DNA from: Chryseobacterium pennae
GTDB taxonomy: Bacteria > Bacteroidota > Bacteroidia > Flavobacteriales > Weeksellaceae
Assembly: GCF_003385515.1 (NCBI RefSeq)
Contig: NZ_QNVT01000004.1
Location: 62,001-126,000, forward strand
Direction of reading: 5' to 3'
Length of the DNA stretch: 64,000 nt
The translations under genes were made by a program, and so were the position numbers. Of the stretch, positions 42,933 through 52,264 are shown piece after piece. The notes beneath the pieces are model-generated. The model was not told the origin of the DNA, did not search any database, and saw nothing but the letters and a program-made list of their open reading frames with translations. Position 1 is the first letter of the stretch, and the number at the start of each line of letters is the position of its first letter.

Positions 42933-44387
42933 TTAAAATTGTAATTTGAATGGTCCTTCAAAATAAGTCTGATAAGAATCTACGAGTTTACCTTTCATAT
43001 CATAAACCCCGATTGTAATATTCTGCTTAGAAAGCTTCATTTCATCTTCAGGGAAGCTTATATTGATAGTTCCTTTGGTAATTTTATCTCTGTCTACCTG
43101 AATTTTACTTGATGCACTGTAAGTGATTTCACCATGTGCAGGATTCATTACTTTGATGGTAACGATTTTCTTATCATTGGTTTTATTCAGGAATGTATAA
43201 TTATAAGTATTGATAATCTTTCCTTCTTTTACAAAGAATGTACTACCTGCCGGTTTAATGAATTTAGCTTCCATTTCACCACGGCTGTACAACAGGTATC
43301 CTAAAAATCCTACCAGAAGGAATAAGAATATACTGAATCCTTTCATTCTTCCGGTAAACTTGAATTGAGTTTCTTTCTCAATTTCATTTTCAGAAGCATA
43401 TCTTACCAGGCCTTTTGGAAGACCTACCTTTTCCATAACCTCGTCACAGGCATCAATACATGCGGTACAGTTGATGCATTCCAGCTGCTGTCCGTCTCTG
43501 ATGTCAATTCCGGTAGGGCATACCACCACACACTGATGACAGTCAATACAGTCTCCTTTACCTGCTGCTTTTCTGTCTTCTCCTTTTCTCCATTTTGATC
43601 TGTTTTCCCCTCTTTTGAAGTCATAGAAAACGTTGATCGTATCTTTATCAATTAAAACTCCCTGAAGTCTGCCGTATGGACAAACCAATGTACATACCTG
43701 TTCTCTGAACCACGCAAATACAAAATAAAATGCAGCAGTAAGGAGAATCATTACAATGAAATTGGTAGGATGGGTAAACGGGCCTTCAGAAACAATTCTG
43801 AATACTTGCTCATACCCCACAATATACATAAACATAAAGTGGGTGATGATGAGTGAAATAATAATATAAACAGACCACTTTAAAGTTCTTTTCCAGATCT
43901 TCTCGCTGTTCCACTCCTGTCTGTCCAGCTTCATTTGCCTGTTTCGGTCACCTTCAATCAGATATTCGATTTTACGGAAGATGGATTCCATAAAAATTGT
44001 CTGAGGGCAAATCCACCCGCAGAAAATTCTTCCGAATGCAATCGTAAAAACGATAATAAATATTAAAGATGCGATGGCACCCAAAGTAAGGATAAAAAAG
44101 TCCTGTGGATAGAAAGGCTGTCCAAAAATGAAAAACTCTCTGTCTATTACATTGAATAATAGTAATGGATTACCATTGATTTTAATGAATGGTAATGAAA
44201 AATAAATAATTAATAAAAGATAGCTTACAATGTTTCTATAGTTGGTATATTTTCCTTTTGGTTTTCTTGGAAATACCCATCTTCTTTTACCGGATTGCTC
44301 CATTGTCCCGATAGAATCTCTGTAAGTCTCAGGGTCCAGAACCTGTCCCTGTCCGCCGCGTACTTCTATTTCTTCTATGTCTGACAT
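42933..44387 (-). CDS. ccoG: Cytochrome c oxidase accessory protein CcoG
   Basis: A 484-residue protein with about five membrane helices and two 4Fe-4S sites in the polyferredoxin region: CIDCHQCVVVCPTGIDIRDG and CINCTACIDACDEVM, with further cysteines in IFCGWICPQTIF and VCTLVCPYGR. The C-terminal periplasmic part (about 370-484) has the FixG immunoglobulin-like domain. It reduces copper for insertion into cbb3 oxidase. A hairpin terminator or attenuator lies between it and ccoP. Confidence 0.94.
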   Translation of the reverse strand: MSDIEEIEVRGGQGQVLDPETYRDSIGTMEQSGKRRWVFPRKPKGKYTNYRNIVSYLLLIIYFSLPFIKINGNPLLLFNVIDREFFIFGQPFYPQDFFILTLGAIASLIFIIVFTIAFGRIFCGWICPQTIFMESIFRKIEYLIEGDRNRQMKLDRQEWNSEKIWKRTLKWSVYIIISLIITHFMFMYIVGYEQVFRIVSEGPFTHPTNFIVMILLTAAFYFVFAWFREQVCTLVCPYGRLQGVLIDKDTINVFYDFKRGENRSKWRKGEDRKAAGKGDCIDCHQCVVVCPTGIDIRDGQQLECINCTACIDACDEVMEKVGLPKGLVRYASENEIEKETQFKFTGRMKGFSIFLFLLVGFLGYLLYSRGEMEAKFIKPAGSTFFVKEGKIINTYNYTFLNKTNDKKIVTIKVMNPAHGEITYSASSKIQVDRDKITKGTINISFPEDEMKLSKQNITIGVYDMKGKLVDSYQTYFEGPFKLQF

Positions 44388-44410
44388 ATTGTAATGTGTT
44401 TAAAAAAGAA

Positions 44411-44457
44411 AAAACATAATTCGTTACTATTTTTAAGGTAATAACAAATTATGTTTT
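44411..44457 (-). terminator. Hairpin between ccoP and ccoG
   Basis: AAAACATAATT (44411-44421) pairs with AATTATGTTTT (44447-44457); TTAC/GTAA inside extend it. On the minus strand the hairpin is followed by a T-rich run, so it can terminate or attenuate transcription between the structural and assembly genes. Confidence 0.65.
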
Positions 44458-44482
44458 TTTCATATGTTTCTAATTTTCTAAA

Positions 44483-45364
44483 TTATTCTTTTTCCCAGTG
44501 CGCTTCAGTTCCTTGAGGAGCAGCTCCTCCCTGAGCCTGAGTTACTGGTGGTAATTCCTGGTTGATGTGATATACATAGGCTGCAATTTTTTCAATTTCA
44601 GCTCCAGAAACTTCTCCGTTTTTACCAAATGCTCTCATCGCAGGGTTAGTAGGAGAACCATTCCAGTCCATATGGAATACGTTTTTGAATAACGTCTTCT
44701 CAGGCATGTTGATCCAGTGGTTATCCGTTAAGTTCGGACCAATACCTCCACTACCGTCTTCTTTGTGACAAGATGCACAGTTTGTTTTGAATAATTCTTT
44801 ACCTTCTGCAATATTATCAGCTGAATATTTAGCTGTTTCAATCGTTACAGGAGGTTGGGTTGCTTCATAAGCTGCAATACTCGCCAATTGCTCTTTATAT
44901 TCTTTTTCATATTCGCTTAATGGGTGAGCGAAATCTGTAAATGAATAGGCTGCAATATATACAATACAAAAAGCAGTCCCAAAATAGAATAAACCTACCC
45001 ACCATTTTGGTAATTGGTTATCCAGCTCCATAATTCCATCGAAACCATGGTCAATAAGGATATCTTTTTCTTCTGTATCAGACTGCTTTTTGAAGGCCGC
45101 TTCATACATTCTTTTGAAGAAAGGGATTTTCTTTTCAGCTAAATAAGCCGCTTTCTCTTCCGGAGATAATTTTTTGAATTTGTTATTTTCAATCAAATCT
45201 CCAATAGCACTGTGGATAAAGGCAAGGATACCAGCTATCACAACAGTTCCCCAGAAGTAAGGCGAAGCTAGGAACGCGTAGCTCTGCACAAACAAATAAT
45301 AAAAAACTATTAAAAGTCCAATTATTATCAAGATGTTTACAACAACAGGTGTTCTTTGTTTCAT
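44483..45364 (-). CDS. ccoP: cbb3-type cytochrome c oxidase subunit CcoP, mono-heme
   Basis: A 293-residue subunit with two N-terminal membrane helices and a third near residue 125 (WWVGLFYFGTAFCIVYIAAY), followed by one cytochrome c domain with the heme site NCASCHKEDGSGGIGPNL at about 194-200 and the distal methionine likely in NPAMRAFG. Proteobacterial CcoP has two heme domains; here only one CxxCH is present. It passes electrons to CcoO/CcoN. It starts 10 bases after the ccoQ-like gene. Confidence 0.92.
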   Translation of the reverse strand: MKQRTPVVVNILIIIGLLIVFYYLFVQSYAFLASPYFWGTVVIAGILAFIHSAIGDLIENNKFKKLSPEEKAAYLAEKKIPFFKRMYEAAFKKQSDTEEKDILIDHGFDGIMELDNQLPKWWVGLFYFGTAFCIVYIAAYSFTDFAHPLSEYEKEYKEQLASIAAYEATQPPVTIETAKYSADNIAEGKELFKTNCASCHKEDGSGGIGPNLTDNHWINMPEKTLFKNVFHMDWNGSPTNPAMRAFGKNGEVSGAEIEKIAAYVYHINQELPPVTQAQGGAAPQGTEAHWEKE

Positions 45365-45374
45365 AAAAAATAGT

Positions 45375-45575
45375 TTAATTTTTTAAATTAAAATCATCGT
45401 CTTCATCCTCTCCAAGGGGAGCTTCTTCTTCCTCTTTGTAATATTTCTTAGGTTTGCTAAAAACATAAATTACCAGAGCAACGAAGAACAGCATAAAGAA
45501 AATCAGAGCCAGTGTCTGGTAGAAGCCAGCATTTTCTGTATTGGATAATATATCTTTAAAATTCTGAGGAATCAT
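45375..45575 (-). CDS. ccoQ: CcoQ-like small subunit
   Basis: A 66-residue protein with a single membrane helix (LIFFMLFFVALVIYVFSKPKKYY) and an acidic C-terminal tail (EEEEAPLGEDEDDDF). Its position between ccoNO and ccoP and its architecture match FixQ/CcoQ, which stabilises the oxidase complex. Sequence conservation in this family is low, so the call rests on size, topology and order. Confidence 0.8.
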   Translation of the reverse strand: MIPQNFKDILSNTENAGFYQTLALIFFMLFFVALVIYVFSKPKKYYKEEEEAPLGEDEDDDFNLKN

Positions 45576-45593
45576 ACTGATCTTTTAATGTTT

Positions 45594-47855
45594 TTAGTTA
45601 TTACTTGCTGTTTTAATTTCAGTTGTTTTAATATCTGTTCCTAATCTCTGAAGATAAGAAATAAGAGCAATAATTTCTTTTTTCTCTAATTCTCCCTGAG
45701 GTCTCTTAGCATAAGCCTCTTTCAAGTCATTTGCTTCAGAGAAGATATCTTTTACAATTTTCTTAGCCTGGTTGTCTGCCCATGCATTTGCAGAATCAAT
45801 TTGAGGTTTTGTATAAGGTACATCAAACGTATTCTTCATAAGCTTTAATTTGTCTACCATTTTAGATCTGTCTAAATCAGTAGCAATTAACCAAGGATAA
45901 CGAGGCATGATAGAACCTGCAGAAGTAGATCTTGGGTTATACATGTGTTTGTAGTGCCAAGAACTTGGGTTTTTACCTCCTTCTCTATGTAAATCCGGTC
46001 CGGTTCTCTTAGAACCCCACAGGAATGGTCTGTCATATACGAATTCCCCAGCTTTAGAGTACTGTCCGTTTTTACCGTTGAATCTTGTAATCTCATCTCT
46101 GAACGGTCTGATCATCTGAGAGTGACAAGCGTTACAACCTTCACGGATATAGATATCTCTACCTTCAAGTTCAAGCGGAGAATAAGGCTTCACAGCTGAA
46201 ATGGTAGGTACACTTTTCTTAAGAGATAGAGTAGGAATAATTTCTACCATACTTCCTATTGAAATTGTACATAATGATAATACTGTTAATAATAACGGCA
46301 TTCTTTCCAGCCAAAGGTGGAATCCTTCTCCTTCTTTACGTTTGTTTCCGATGTTTGCTAATGCAGGTGCTTCAGCAGGAACTTCTTTCTGGAATGATCC
46401 TTTTCTTACCGTAGCAATAACGTTAACAATCATTAGGATAGCTCCTGAAATATAGAATATACCTCCTAAGAATCTCATTTTGAAGTAAGGAATGATCGCC
46501 GTTACAGTATCCAACCAGTTTTTCCATAATAATGTTCCATCCGGGTTGAATTGCTTCCACATTAATCCTTGTGTGAATCCAGAAATATACATTGGTACTG
46601 CATAGAAAATAATTCCTAATGTCCCTAACCAGAAATGCCAGTTAGCTAATTTTACAGACCAGATTTTTGTTCTCCACATGATTGGTACCAAATAATAGAT
46701 AACCCCAAATGCCATGAAACCATTCCATCCAAGAGCTCCTAAGTGTACGTGACCGATAACCCAGTCTGTAAAGTGACCAATTTTGTTAATGTTTTTAGTT
46801 GCTAAAAGCGGACCTTCAAACGTTGCCATACCATAACAGGTAACAGCTACTACGAAGAACTTAAGGATAGGATTTTCTCTTACTTTATCCCAAGCTCCTC
46901 TTAAGGTAAGAAGACCATTTAACATTCCTCCCCATGATGGTGCGATAAGCATGATCGAGAAACCAGTTCCTACTGCCTGTGCCCATGCCGGAAGAGCGGT
47001 ATACTGAAGGTGGTGAGGACCAGCCCAGATATATACGAAGATTAGTGACCAAAAGTGAATAATAGACAGTTTGTATGAGAATACAGGTCTGTCTGCAGCT
47101 TTTGGTAAGAAGTAATACATTAAACCTAGAACCGGAGTTGTCAATACGAATGCCACTGCATTGTGACCATACCACCATTGTACGATGGCATCTTTTGCTC
47201 CCGCATATGCAGAATAAGATTTCCAGCCAGAGAAAGATAATGGAACTTCAAGGTTGTTGAAGATGTGAAGCATTGCTACTGCTACCCAGGTTCCAAGATA
47301 GAACCAAATAGCAACATAAAGGTGTCTTACTCTTCTCTTTGAAATAGTGAGAATCATGTTTGCTCCGAAAATGATCCATGAGAATGCAATCAGAATATCG
47401 ATCGGCCACTCATGTTCAGCATATTCTTTAGATGTATTAATACCCATAAAGAATGTAATGAACGTAGCAACAATCATAAATTGCCATGTCCAGAAGTGAA
47501 TCCAAGATAATGTATCACTGTACATTCTTGTCTTCAATAATCTTTGCGTAGAGTAGTATACCCCTACATAAACAATATTACACACGAACGCAAAGATCAC
47601 GGTGTTGGTGTGCAACATTCTGATTCTACCAAAACCAAACGCTCCATGAGTGTTTATTAACCCTTGAATATTACCCGATGCCAAACTATTAATGGTTGTA
47701 TCATCTGTACCGAATAAGAATTCAGGTAATTCTGGGTAGAAAAGCATTAATGCCGCCGTAAGCCCGAACGTAAATCCTATGAAACCAAAGATAATGGTCG
47801 CATAGAGGAACGCACGGACAATACTATTGTCATAACTAAACTTTTGTGTTTCCAT
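45594..47855 (-). CDS. ccoNO: Fused cbb3 cytochrome c oxidase subunits I and II (CcoN-CcoO)
   Basis: A 753-residue protein. Residues 1-500 form the CcoN core with about twelve membrane helices and conserved histidines, e.g. NTHGAFGFGRIRMLHTN, QWWYGHNAVAF, WAGPHHLQYTALP and IGHVHLGALGWNG. After a helix near 510-530 comes the CcoO part with the heme c site EGCNACHSQMIRP near residue 572 and a C-terminal cytochrome domain. Separate in proteobacteria, the two are fused in many Bacteroidota. It is the high-affinity terminal oxidase for low oxygen. Confidence 0.95.
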   Translation of the reverse strand: METQKFSYDNSIVRAFLYATIIFGFIGFTFGLTAALMLFYPELPEFLFGTDDTTINSLASGNIQGLINTHGAFGFGRIRMLHTNTVIFAFVCNIVYVGVYYSTQRLLKTRMYSDTLSWIHFWTWQFMIVATFITFFMGINTSKEYAEHEWPIDILIAFSWIIFGANMILTISKRRVRHLYVAIWFYLGTWVAVAMLHIFNNLEVPLSFSGWKSYSAYAGAKDAIVQWWYGHNAVAFVLTTPVLGLMYYFLPKAADRPVFSYKLSIIHFWSLIFVYIWAGPHHLQYTALPAWAQAVGTGFSIMLIAPSWGGMLNGLLTLRGAWDKVRENPILKFFVVAVTCYGMATFEGPLLATKNINKIGHFTDWVIGHVHLGALGWNGFMAFGVIYYLVPIMWRTKIWSVKLANWHFWLGTLGIIFYAVPMYISGFTQGLMWKQFNPDGTLLWKNWLDTVTAIIPYFKMRFLGGIFYISGAILMIVNVIATVRKGSFQKEVPAEAPALANIGNKRKEGEGFHLWLERMPLLLTVLSLCTISIGSMVEIIPTLSLKKSVPTISAVKPYSPLELEGRDIYIREGCNACHSQMIRPFRDEITRFNGKNGQYSKAGEFVYDRPFLWGSKRTGPDLHREGGKNPSSWHYKHMYNPRSTSAGSIMPRYPWLIATDLDRSKMVDKLKLMKNTFDVPYTKPQIDSANAWADNQAKKIVKDIFSEANDLKEAYAKRPQGELEKKEIIALISYLQRLGTDIKTTEIKTASNN

Positions 47856-47896
47856 ATCAACTATTCACTATTTTTCTCAATTTTTATTATTTTCTC

Positions 47897-48085
47897 CTAT
47901 TTCTTTTCGTCTTTATCCTTGTTGCCAGTTTCATTTTTTTCTTTGACTTCATCATCGAAAAGAATTCTAACAGCCGGAGATTCATCATCTTCGAACTGTC
48001 CTTTTCTGGCATACACTATAAATACGACCAGGAAGATCGCAGCTAAAGAAACACTGCAGACGATCATTAAATATAGAATATCCAT
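47897..48085 (-). CDS. ccoS: cbb3 oxidase assembly protein CcoS
   Basis: A 62-residue protein with one N-terminal helix (LYLMIVCSVSLAAIFLVVFIVYA) and a charged tail with DDESPAVRILFDDEVKEK, which matches the CcoS family (WAxxxGQFDDxxxPxxRIL pattern: here ARKGQFEDDESPAVRIL). It is needed for cofactor insertion into the oxidase. It lies between ccoI and ccoNO. An imperfect FNR-like site (TGAC-N4-ATCA, 48136-48147) is 50 bases upstream. Confidence 0.92.
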   Translation of the reverse strand: MDILYLMIVCSVSLAAIFLVVFIVYARKGQFEDDESPAVRILFDDEVKEKNETGNKDKDEKK

Positions 48086-48194
48086 TGGACAACAAAATTA
48101 ACCTATTTTCGGGGTTCAAATTTAGTGAAAAATAATGACATTCATCACGAAATGCCGATTTCAGCTAATTTAAAATCAGTCTAAATAAGGGCGT

Positions 48195-50573
48195 TTAAGC
48201 CTGTTTTTTGAAGTATTTGCGACCCAGTATCCATGTTGAAACTGTTGTAAATGTAACTACCGTAATAGAACTTACAGGCATGATGATAGCTGCAAAAAGC
48301 GGATGCATGTGTCCTGTAACTGCGTAACTTAACCCAACGATGTTGTAAAGAAAACTGATTATAAATGTCATTTTCACAATCGTAATAGAACCCTTACAAA
48401 CGTTCAGGTAGTTGTCTAAAGTAACTACTTTTTCACCGTTCATGATCACATCGGAAGATGGTGTAAAGCTGTTGGTATCATCAGCAATAGCAATTCCTAC
48501 ATTACTTTGTTTTAATGCTCCGGCATCATTCAGTCCATCACCAAGCATGGCTACTTTCATGTGCTGATCCTGAAGGTTTTTGATGTAATTCAGTTTGTCT
48601 TCGGGGCTTTGGTTAAAGGCCATTCCTTTGTAGTTTGGAATAAGCTCTTTAAGCTGGGTTTCCTCTGAGGAGTTATCTCCACTTAGGATAAATATTTTGT
48701 AGTGGGTGAGTTTGTTAAATAAGTCTTTAAGTCTTGGTCTGTATTCATTCTTAAAGATAAATTTTCCTAAAAATTCGTCGTTTTTGCTGATATAAACAGC
48801 GGTTTCAAGATTCTTGGGCTCTTGGTTGTTATAACGTGCAGAGCCGATCTTATAAGCGTTTCCTCTAATGTTGGCAACATATCCTTTTCCTGAAATTTCC
48901 TGGAAGTTTTCAACCGGGAAATAATTGTCATTAAACTCAATGTATTCATAAAGAGATTTAGACAGCGGGTGGTTTGAGTTCTTTAATAAGGTTTTGATAT
49001 TCAGTTGATCGAATTCATTGATTTCGGTTCCTTCGTATCTGATGTTTGATTTTTTCCGGTGAGTAATAGTTCCTGTTTTATCAAAAACAATCGTATCTAA
49101 TTTTGCGATTTTTTCAATCGTTAAAGTATCTTTTACGTAAAACTTATTTCGGCCTAAAATTCTCATAATGTGTCCGAAAGTAAATGGTGCGGATAATGCA
49201 AGTGCACAAGGGCATGCAATAATCAGAATGGCTGAAATAACCTGGAACATCTTCTCTAAATCAATGAACGACCAGTAAATTCCGGAAACAAGAGCGATGC
49301 CTAAAATAATGAATGTGAAATATTTACTGATGTTGTTGGTCAGAGTGTCAAGACCTGTTTCGTGTTTCTTGAAAGCTTCTTTATTCCAAAGTTGGGTAAG
49401 GTAACTTTGATCTACATTCTTAATAACCTCCAGTTCTAAAGAGGATCCTATTTGTTTACCACCTGCGAAAATTTTATCACCTGGCTGTTTGCTGATGCTT
49501 TCGCTTTCTCCGGTAATGAAGCTGTTGTCAATATTTCCTTCTCCGTTGATAAGAATAGCATCTACCGGAATGATTTCCTGGTTTCTAACTAAAATTCTGT
49601 CACCTACTTTTACTTCAGAAAGAAGAATGTTGTCCTGTTTTCCTTCGAAGTCTACTTTTGTTACGGCGATAGGATAGAATGATTTGTAGTCTCTGTCATA
49701 TGAAAGAGCACTATAGGTTCTCTTCTGGAAAAGTTTACCCATCAGCATGAAAAACAGAAGCCCGCAAAGGGTGTCGAAGTACCCGGGACCATAATCTGTT
49801 GCCACTTCGTAGATGCTTCTTCCGAAAAGAACCAATATTCCTAAGACAATAGGGACGTCAATGTTGACGATTTTATTTTTTAATCCGTACCATGCGGATT
49901 TGTAATAGTCTGAAGCGGAATAAAACACAACCGGACAGGCCAGTAAGAACATCAGAACTCTGAAAAGTCCTTTATAATGTTCCATCCAATAGTCTTCACC
50001 TCCTACATATTCGGGGAATGCTAAAAACATCCCGTTTCCAAAAGCAAAACCTGCAATGGCGAATTTTACAAGAAGCGATTTGTCAAGATGATCAACGTTT
50101 TTTTCAGCAGTTTCAAGGCTGATAACAGGTTTATATCCTAAATTGGTTAAGAAATTAGCTAGTTCGCTTAATTTCAGATCTTTGTGGTTGAATGAAATCT
50201 GTAGGGTCTTTCTTGTGAAGTTAACCTGGGAATATTTGATATAAGGATTCAGGGTATGAAGGCTTTCCAGTAACCAGATGCAAGAAGAACAATGTATTAC
50301 AGGGATTTTGAAAGTGACAAGACTGGTGTTTCCTTCAGAAAAATCGGTCACTTTCTCGAAAATTTCAGGAGTGTCTAAATAGTCGAACTGGGTAGAATTT
50401 TCATCATTTGGACGAATTCCTGCCCCTTTATTAAGTTCATAGAAATTACTTAAATTATTCGTATTCAGAATTTCATAAACAGACTTACAGCCATTGCAGC
50501 AGAAAATCTTTTCATCAAACAAAATTCTCTCTTTTTCTATACCTTGACCACAATGAAAACAGTTCTCGCTCAC
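48195..50573 (-). CDS. ccoI: Copper-translocating P-type ATPase CcoI (FixI-like)
   Basis: A 792-residue P1B ATPase. I choose GTG at 50573 (MSENCFHCGQG), because the longer frame to 50687 would overlap the divergent Crp/Fnr gene and its promoter. The N-terminus has a zinc-ribbon-like metal-binding domain (ENCFHCGQG, FCCNGCKSVYE) and an HMA-like HCSSCIWLLE. Eight membrane helices carry the ion site CPCALALS; DKTGTITH is the phosphorylation site, and GDGLNDAGALKQ the hinge. It exports copper to the periplasm for cbb3 oxidase assembly. Confidence 0.94.
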   Translation of the reverse strand: MSENCFHCGQGIEKERILFDEKIFCCNGCKSVYEILNTNNLSNFYELNKGAGIRPNDENSTQFDYLDTPEIFEKVTDFSEGNTSLVTFKIPVIHCSSCIWLLESLHTLNPYIKYSQVNFTRKTLQISFNHKDLKLSELANFLTNLGYKPVISLETAEKNVDHLDKSLLVKFAIAGFAFGNGMFLAFPEYVGGEDYWMEHYKGLFRVLMFLLACPVVFYSASDYYKSAWYGLKNKIVNIDVPIVLGILVLFGRSIYEVATDYGPGYFDTLCGLLFFMLMGKLFQKRTYSALSYDRDYKSFYPIAVTKVDFEGKQDNILLSEVKVGDRILVRNQEIIPVDAILINGEGNIDNSFITGESESISKQPGDKIFAGGKQIGSSLELEVIKNVDQSYLTQLWNKEAFKKHETGLDTLTNNISKYFTFIILGIALVSGIYWSFIDLEKMFQVISAILIIACPCALALSAPFTFGHIMRILGRNKFYVKDTLTIEKIAKLDTIVFDKTGTITHRKKSNIRYEGTEINEFDQLNIKTLLKNSNHPLSKSLYEYIEFNDNYFPVENFQEISGKGYVANIRGNAYKIGSARYNNQEPKNLETAVYISKNDEFLGKFIFKNEYRPRLKDLFNKLTHYKIFILSGDNSSEETQLKELIPNYKGMAFNQSPEDKLNYIKNLQDQHMKVAMLGDGLNDAGALKQSNVGIAIADDTNSFTPSSDVIMNGEKVVTLDNYLNVCKGSITIVKMTFIISFLYNIVGLSYAVTGHMHPLFAAIIMPVSSITVVTFTTVSTWILGRKYFKKQA

Positions 50574-50612
50574 CTCCCTAAAATATTGAACTACAAAATT
50601 ATAACAATTTTT

Positions 50613-50656
50613 TTTGTTTATCGAGTTAAAAAGTTCTATTTTTGTGATAAATATCA
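50613..50656 (+). promoter_or_regulatory. Canonical promoter overlapped by an FNR/CRP-like palindrome
   Basis: TTTG (50613-50616), 20 bases, TATTTTTG (50637-50644) is a full Bacteroidota promoter for the Crp/Fnr gene. Directly adjoining it, TGATAAATATCA (50645-50656) is TGAT-N4-ATCA, the core of an FNR site, covering the likely transcription start. A protein bound here would repress its own gene. For divergent ccoI, a TAATTTTG element lies on the minus strand at 50594-50601, which would put the box near -60, a position suited to activation. Confidence 0.6.
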
Positions 50657-50662
50657 TATAAA

Positions 50663-51376
50663 ATGCCGCAGGAACAACAGATAGCAATTGAAGAGAGGTT
50701 CGCCAGAGTTTTTAATGATAAATCTTTTAAGGAAAGACTTTCTAGCGCAGATTTTGAAAAATATATTAACGGTAAAAAAAGATTGAGTTTTCAGAAACAC
50801 GATACTATTTTCGAAGATGGAGAAACTCCGAGAGGAGTGTTTGTCCTAGAAAAAGGAGCCGCTAAACTTTCAAAATCCGGAGCGTTCGGGAAAGATCAGA
50901 TTTTAAGATTTATCAAAGAGGGGGATATCATCGGCTATCGTTCTTTGCTTTGCGGGGAAAATTTCCAGGCCAAAGCAGAAGCCATGACAGACATTGAATG
51001 TGTTTTCTTACCAGCAGATATCTTTATGTATCTTTTGGAGGTAGATCCGCAATTGTCTTTCGTAATGCTTCAGAAAATTTCTTACGAATTAGGAGAATCT
51101 TCCAATACCATTACCTTCCTTGCCCAGAAAACGGTAAGAGAAAGACTGGCGGAAATATTACTGCTTTTGGAGCAGAAATTAGGAGTAGATCCAGAAGGGT
51201 TTATCAAAATCTCATTAACAAGAGAAGAAATTGCCAACATTATTGGTACTGCCACAGAAAGTGCCATCCGTCTGATCTCAGAATTCAAACAGGATAGCCT
51301 GATAGAAGTGGATGGACGAAACATCAGGATTCTAAATCACGACAAACTCATGAAACTCGGTCACGTAGTTTTATAA
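50663..51376 (+). CDS. Crp/Fnr family transcriptional regulator
   Basis: A 237-residue regulator. Residues 30-145 form the cyclic-nucleotide-binding-like barrel (FQKHDTIFEDGETPRGVFVLEKG), followed by the long dimer helix and a winged helix-turn-helix with ISLTREEIANIIGTATESAIRLI at about 180-203. Only two cysteines are present and neither forms the N-terminal cysteine cluster of oxygen-sensing FNR. It is divergent from the cbb3 cluster with an FNR-like palindrome between, so it probably controls that cluster and itself. A terminator follows. Confidence 0.93.
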   Translation: MPQEQQIAIEERFARVFNDKSFKERLSSADFEKYINGKKRLSFQKHDTIFEDGETPRGVFVLEKGAAKLSKSGAFGKDQILRFIKEGDIIGYRSLLCGENFQAKAEAMTDIECVFLPADIFMYLLEVDPQLSFVMLQKISYELGESSNTITFLAQKTVRERLAEILLLLEQKLGVDPEGFIKISLTREEIANIIGTATESAIRLISEFKQDSLIEVDGRNIRILNHDKLMKLGHVVL

Positions 51377-51391
51377 AAATCATAAAAACTT

Positions 51392-51416
51392 AAGTCGGCT
51401 CAATGGCCGACTTTTT
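51392..51416 (+). terminator. Terminator of the Crp/Fnr gene
   Basis: AAGTCGGC (51392-51399) pairs with GCCGACTT (51406-51413), followed by T residues. Confidence 0.85.
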
Positions 51417-51439
51417 AACTTTTAAAAAATAGATAAATT

Positions 51440-52255
51440 ATGTCTGTTCACTCTGAAATTAAAAAAGTTACGACTGAAACCTTGCGTAAAATGAAATTCG
51501 ACAAGGAAAAAATAACAATGCTTACTGCTTATGATTTCACCACAGCAAAAATGGTTGATGCAGGTGGTGTAGACGCTATTTTGATTGGAGACTCTGCAGC
51601 CAATGTAATGGCAGGTTTTGAAACTACATTACCTATTACATTAGACCAAATGATTTACCACGCTCAAAGTGTAGTGAGAGGTACGGACAGGGCTTTGGTA
51701 GTAGCAGATTTGCCATTCGGAACTTATCAGAGTAATCCTGAGAAAGCATTGGAGTCAGCAGTAAGAATGATGAAAGAAGGAGGTGCTCATGCCGTAAAAA
51801 TTGAAGGAGGGAAAGAGATCTCAAAATCTATTAAAAAAATTATCAACGCCGGAATTCCGGTAATGGGGCACTTGGGGTTGACTCCACAGTCTATTTACAA
51901 ATTCGGAACTTATAAAGTAAGAGCAAAAGAAGAGGCTGAAGCTGAGAAACTGATTGCTGATGCCCAGCTTTTAGAGGAATTAGGATGTTTTTCTGTTGTA
52001 TTGGAAAAAATTCCTGCAGAACTTGCTAAAAGAGTAACTGAAAGTATTTCTATCCCTACAATTGGAATTGGTGCTGGAGCAGACTGTGACGGTCAGGTCT
52101 TAGTGTATCATGATATGGTGGGAATGAATAAAGGTTTCAGTCCGAAGTTCTTAAGAAGATATCTTGATCTTTACACAGAAATTACAGGAGCAGTATCTCA
52201 ATATGTAAAAGATGTAAAAAGTGTAGATTTCCCCAACCAAAACGAAAGTTATTAA
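51440..52255 (+). CDS. panB: 3-methyl-2-oxobutanoate hydroxymethyltransferase
   Basis: A 271-residue enzyme of standard length. Motifs: [31 protein letters not shown] with metal-binding aspartate, [25 protein letters not shown] and [19 protein letters not shown]. It uses methylene-THF to make ketopantoate, the first step of pantothenate and coenzyme A synthesis. It is followed 9 bases later by a small membrane protein gene and then a pseudouridine synthase, probably one transcript. Confidence 0.96.
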   Translation: MSVHSEIKKVTTETLRKMKFDKEKITMLTAYDFTTAKMVDAGGVDAILIGDSAANVMAGFETTLPITLDQMIYHAQSVVRGTDRALVVADLPFGTYQSNPEKALESAVRMMKEGGAHAVKIEGGKEISKSIKKIINAGIPVMGHLGLTPQSIYKFGTYKVRAKEEAEAEKLIADAQLLEELGCFSVVLEKIPAELAKRVTESISIPTIGIGAGADCDGQVLVYHDMVGMNKGFSPKFLRRYLDLYTEITGAVSQYVKDVKSVDFPNQNESY

Positions 52256-52264
52256 AATTAATTC

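Noticed and set aside
50574..50687. Upstream extension of ccoI
   Set aside because: It would run across the divergent regulator promoter and start; the metal-binding domain begins right after GTG 50573.
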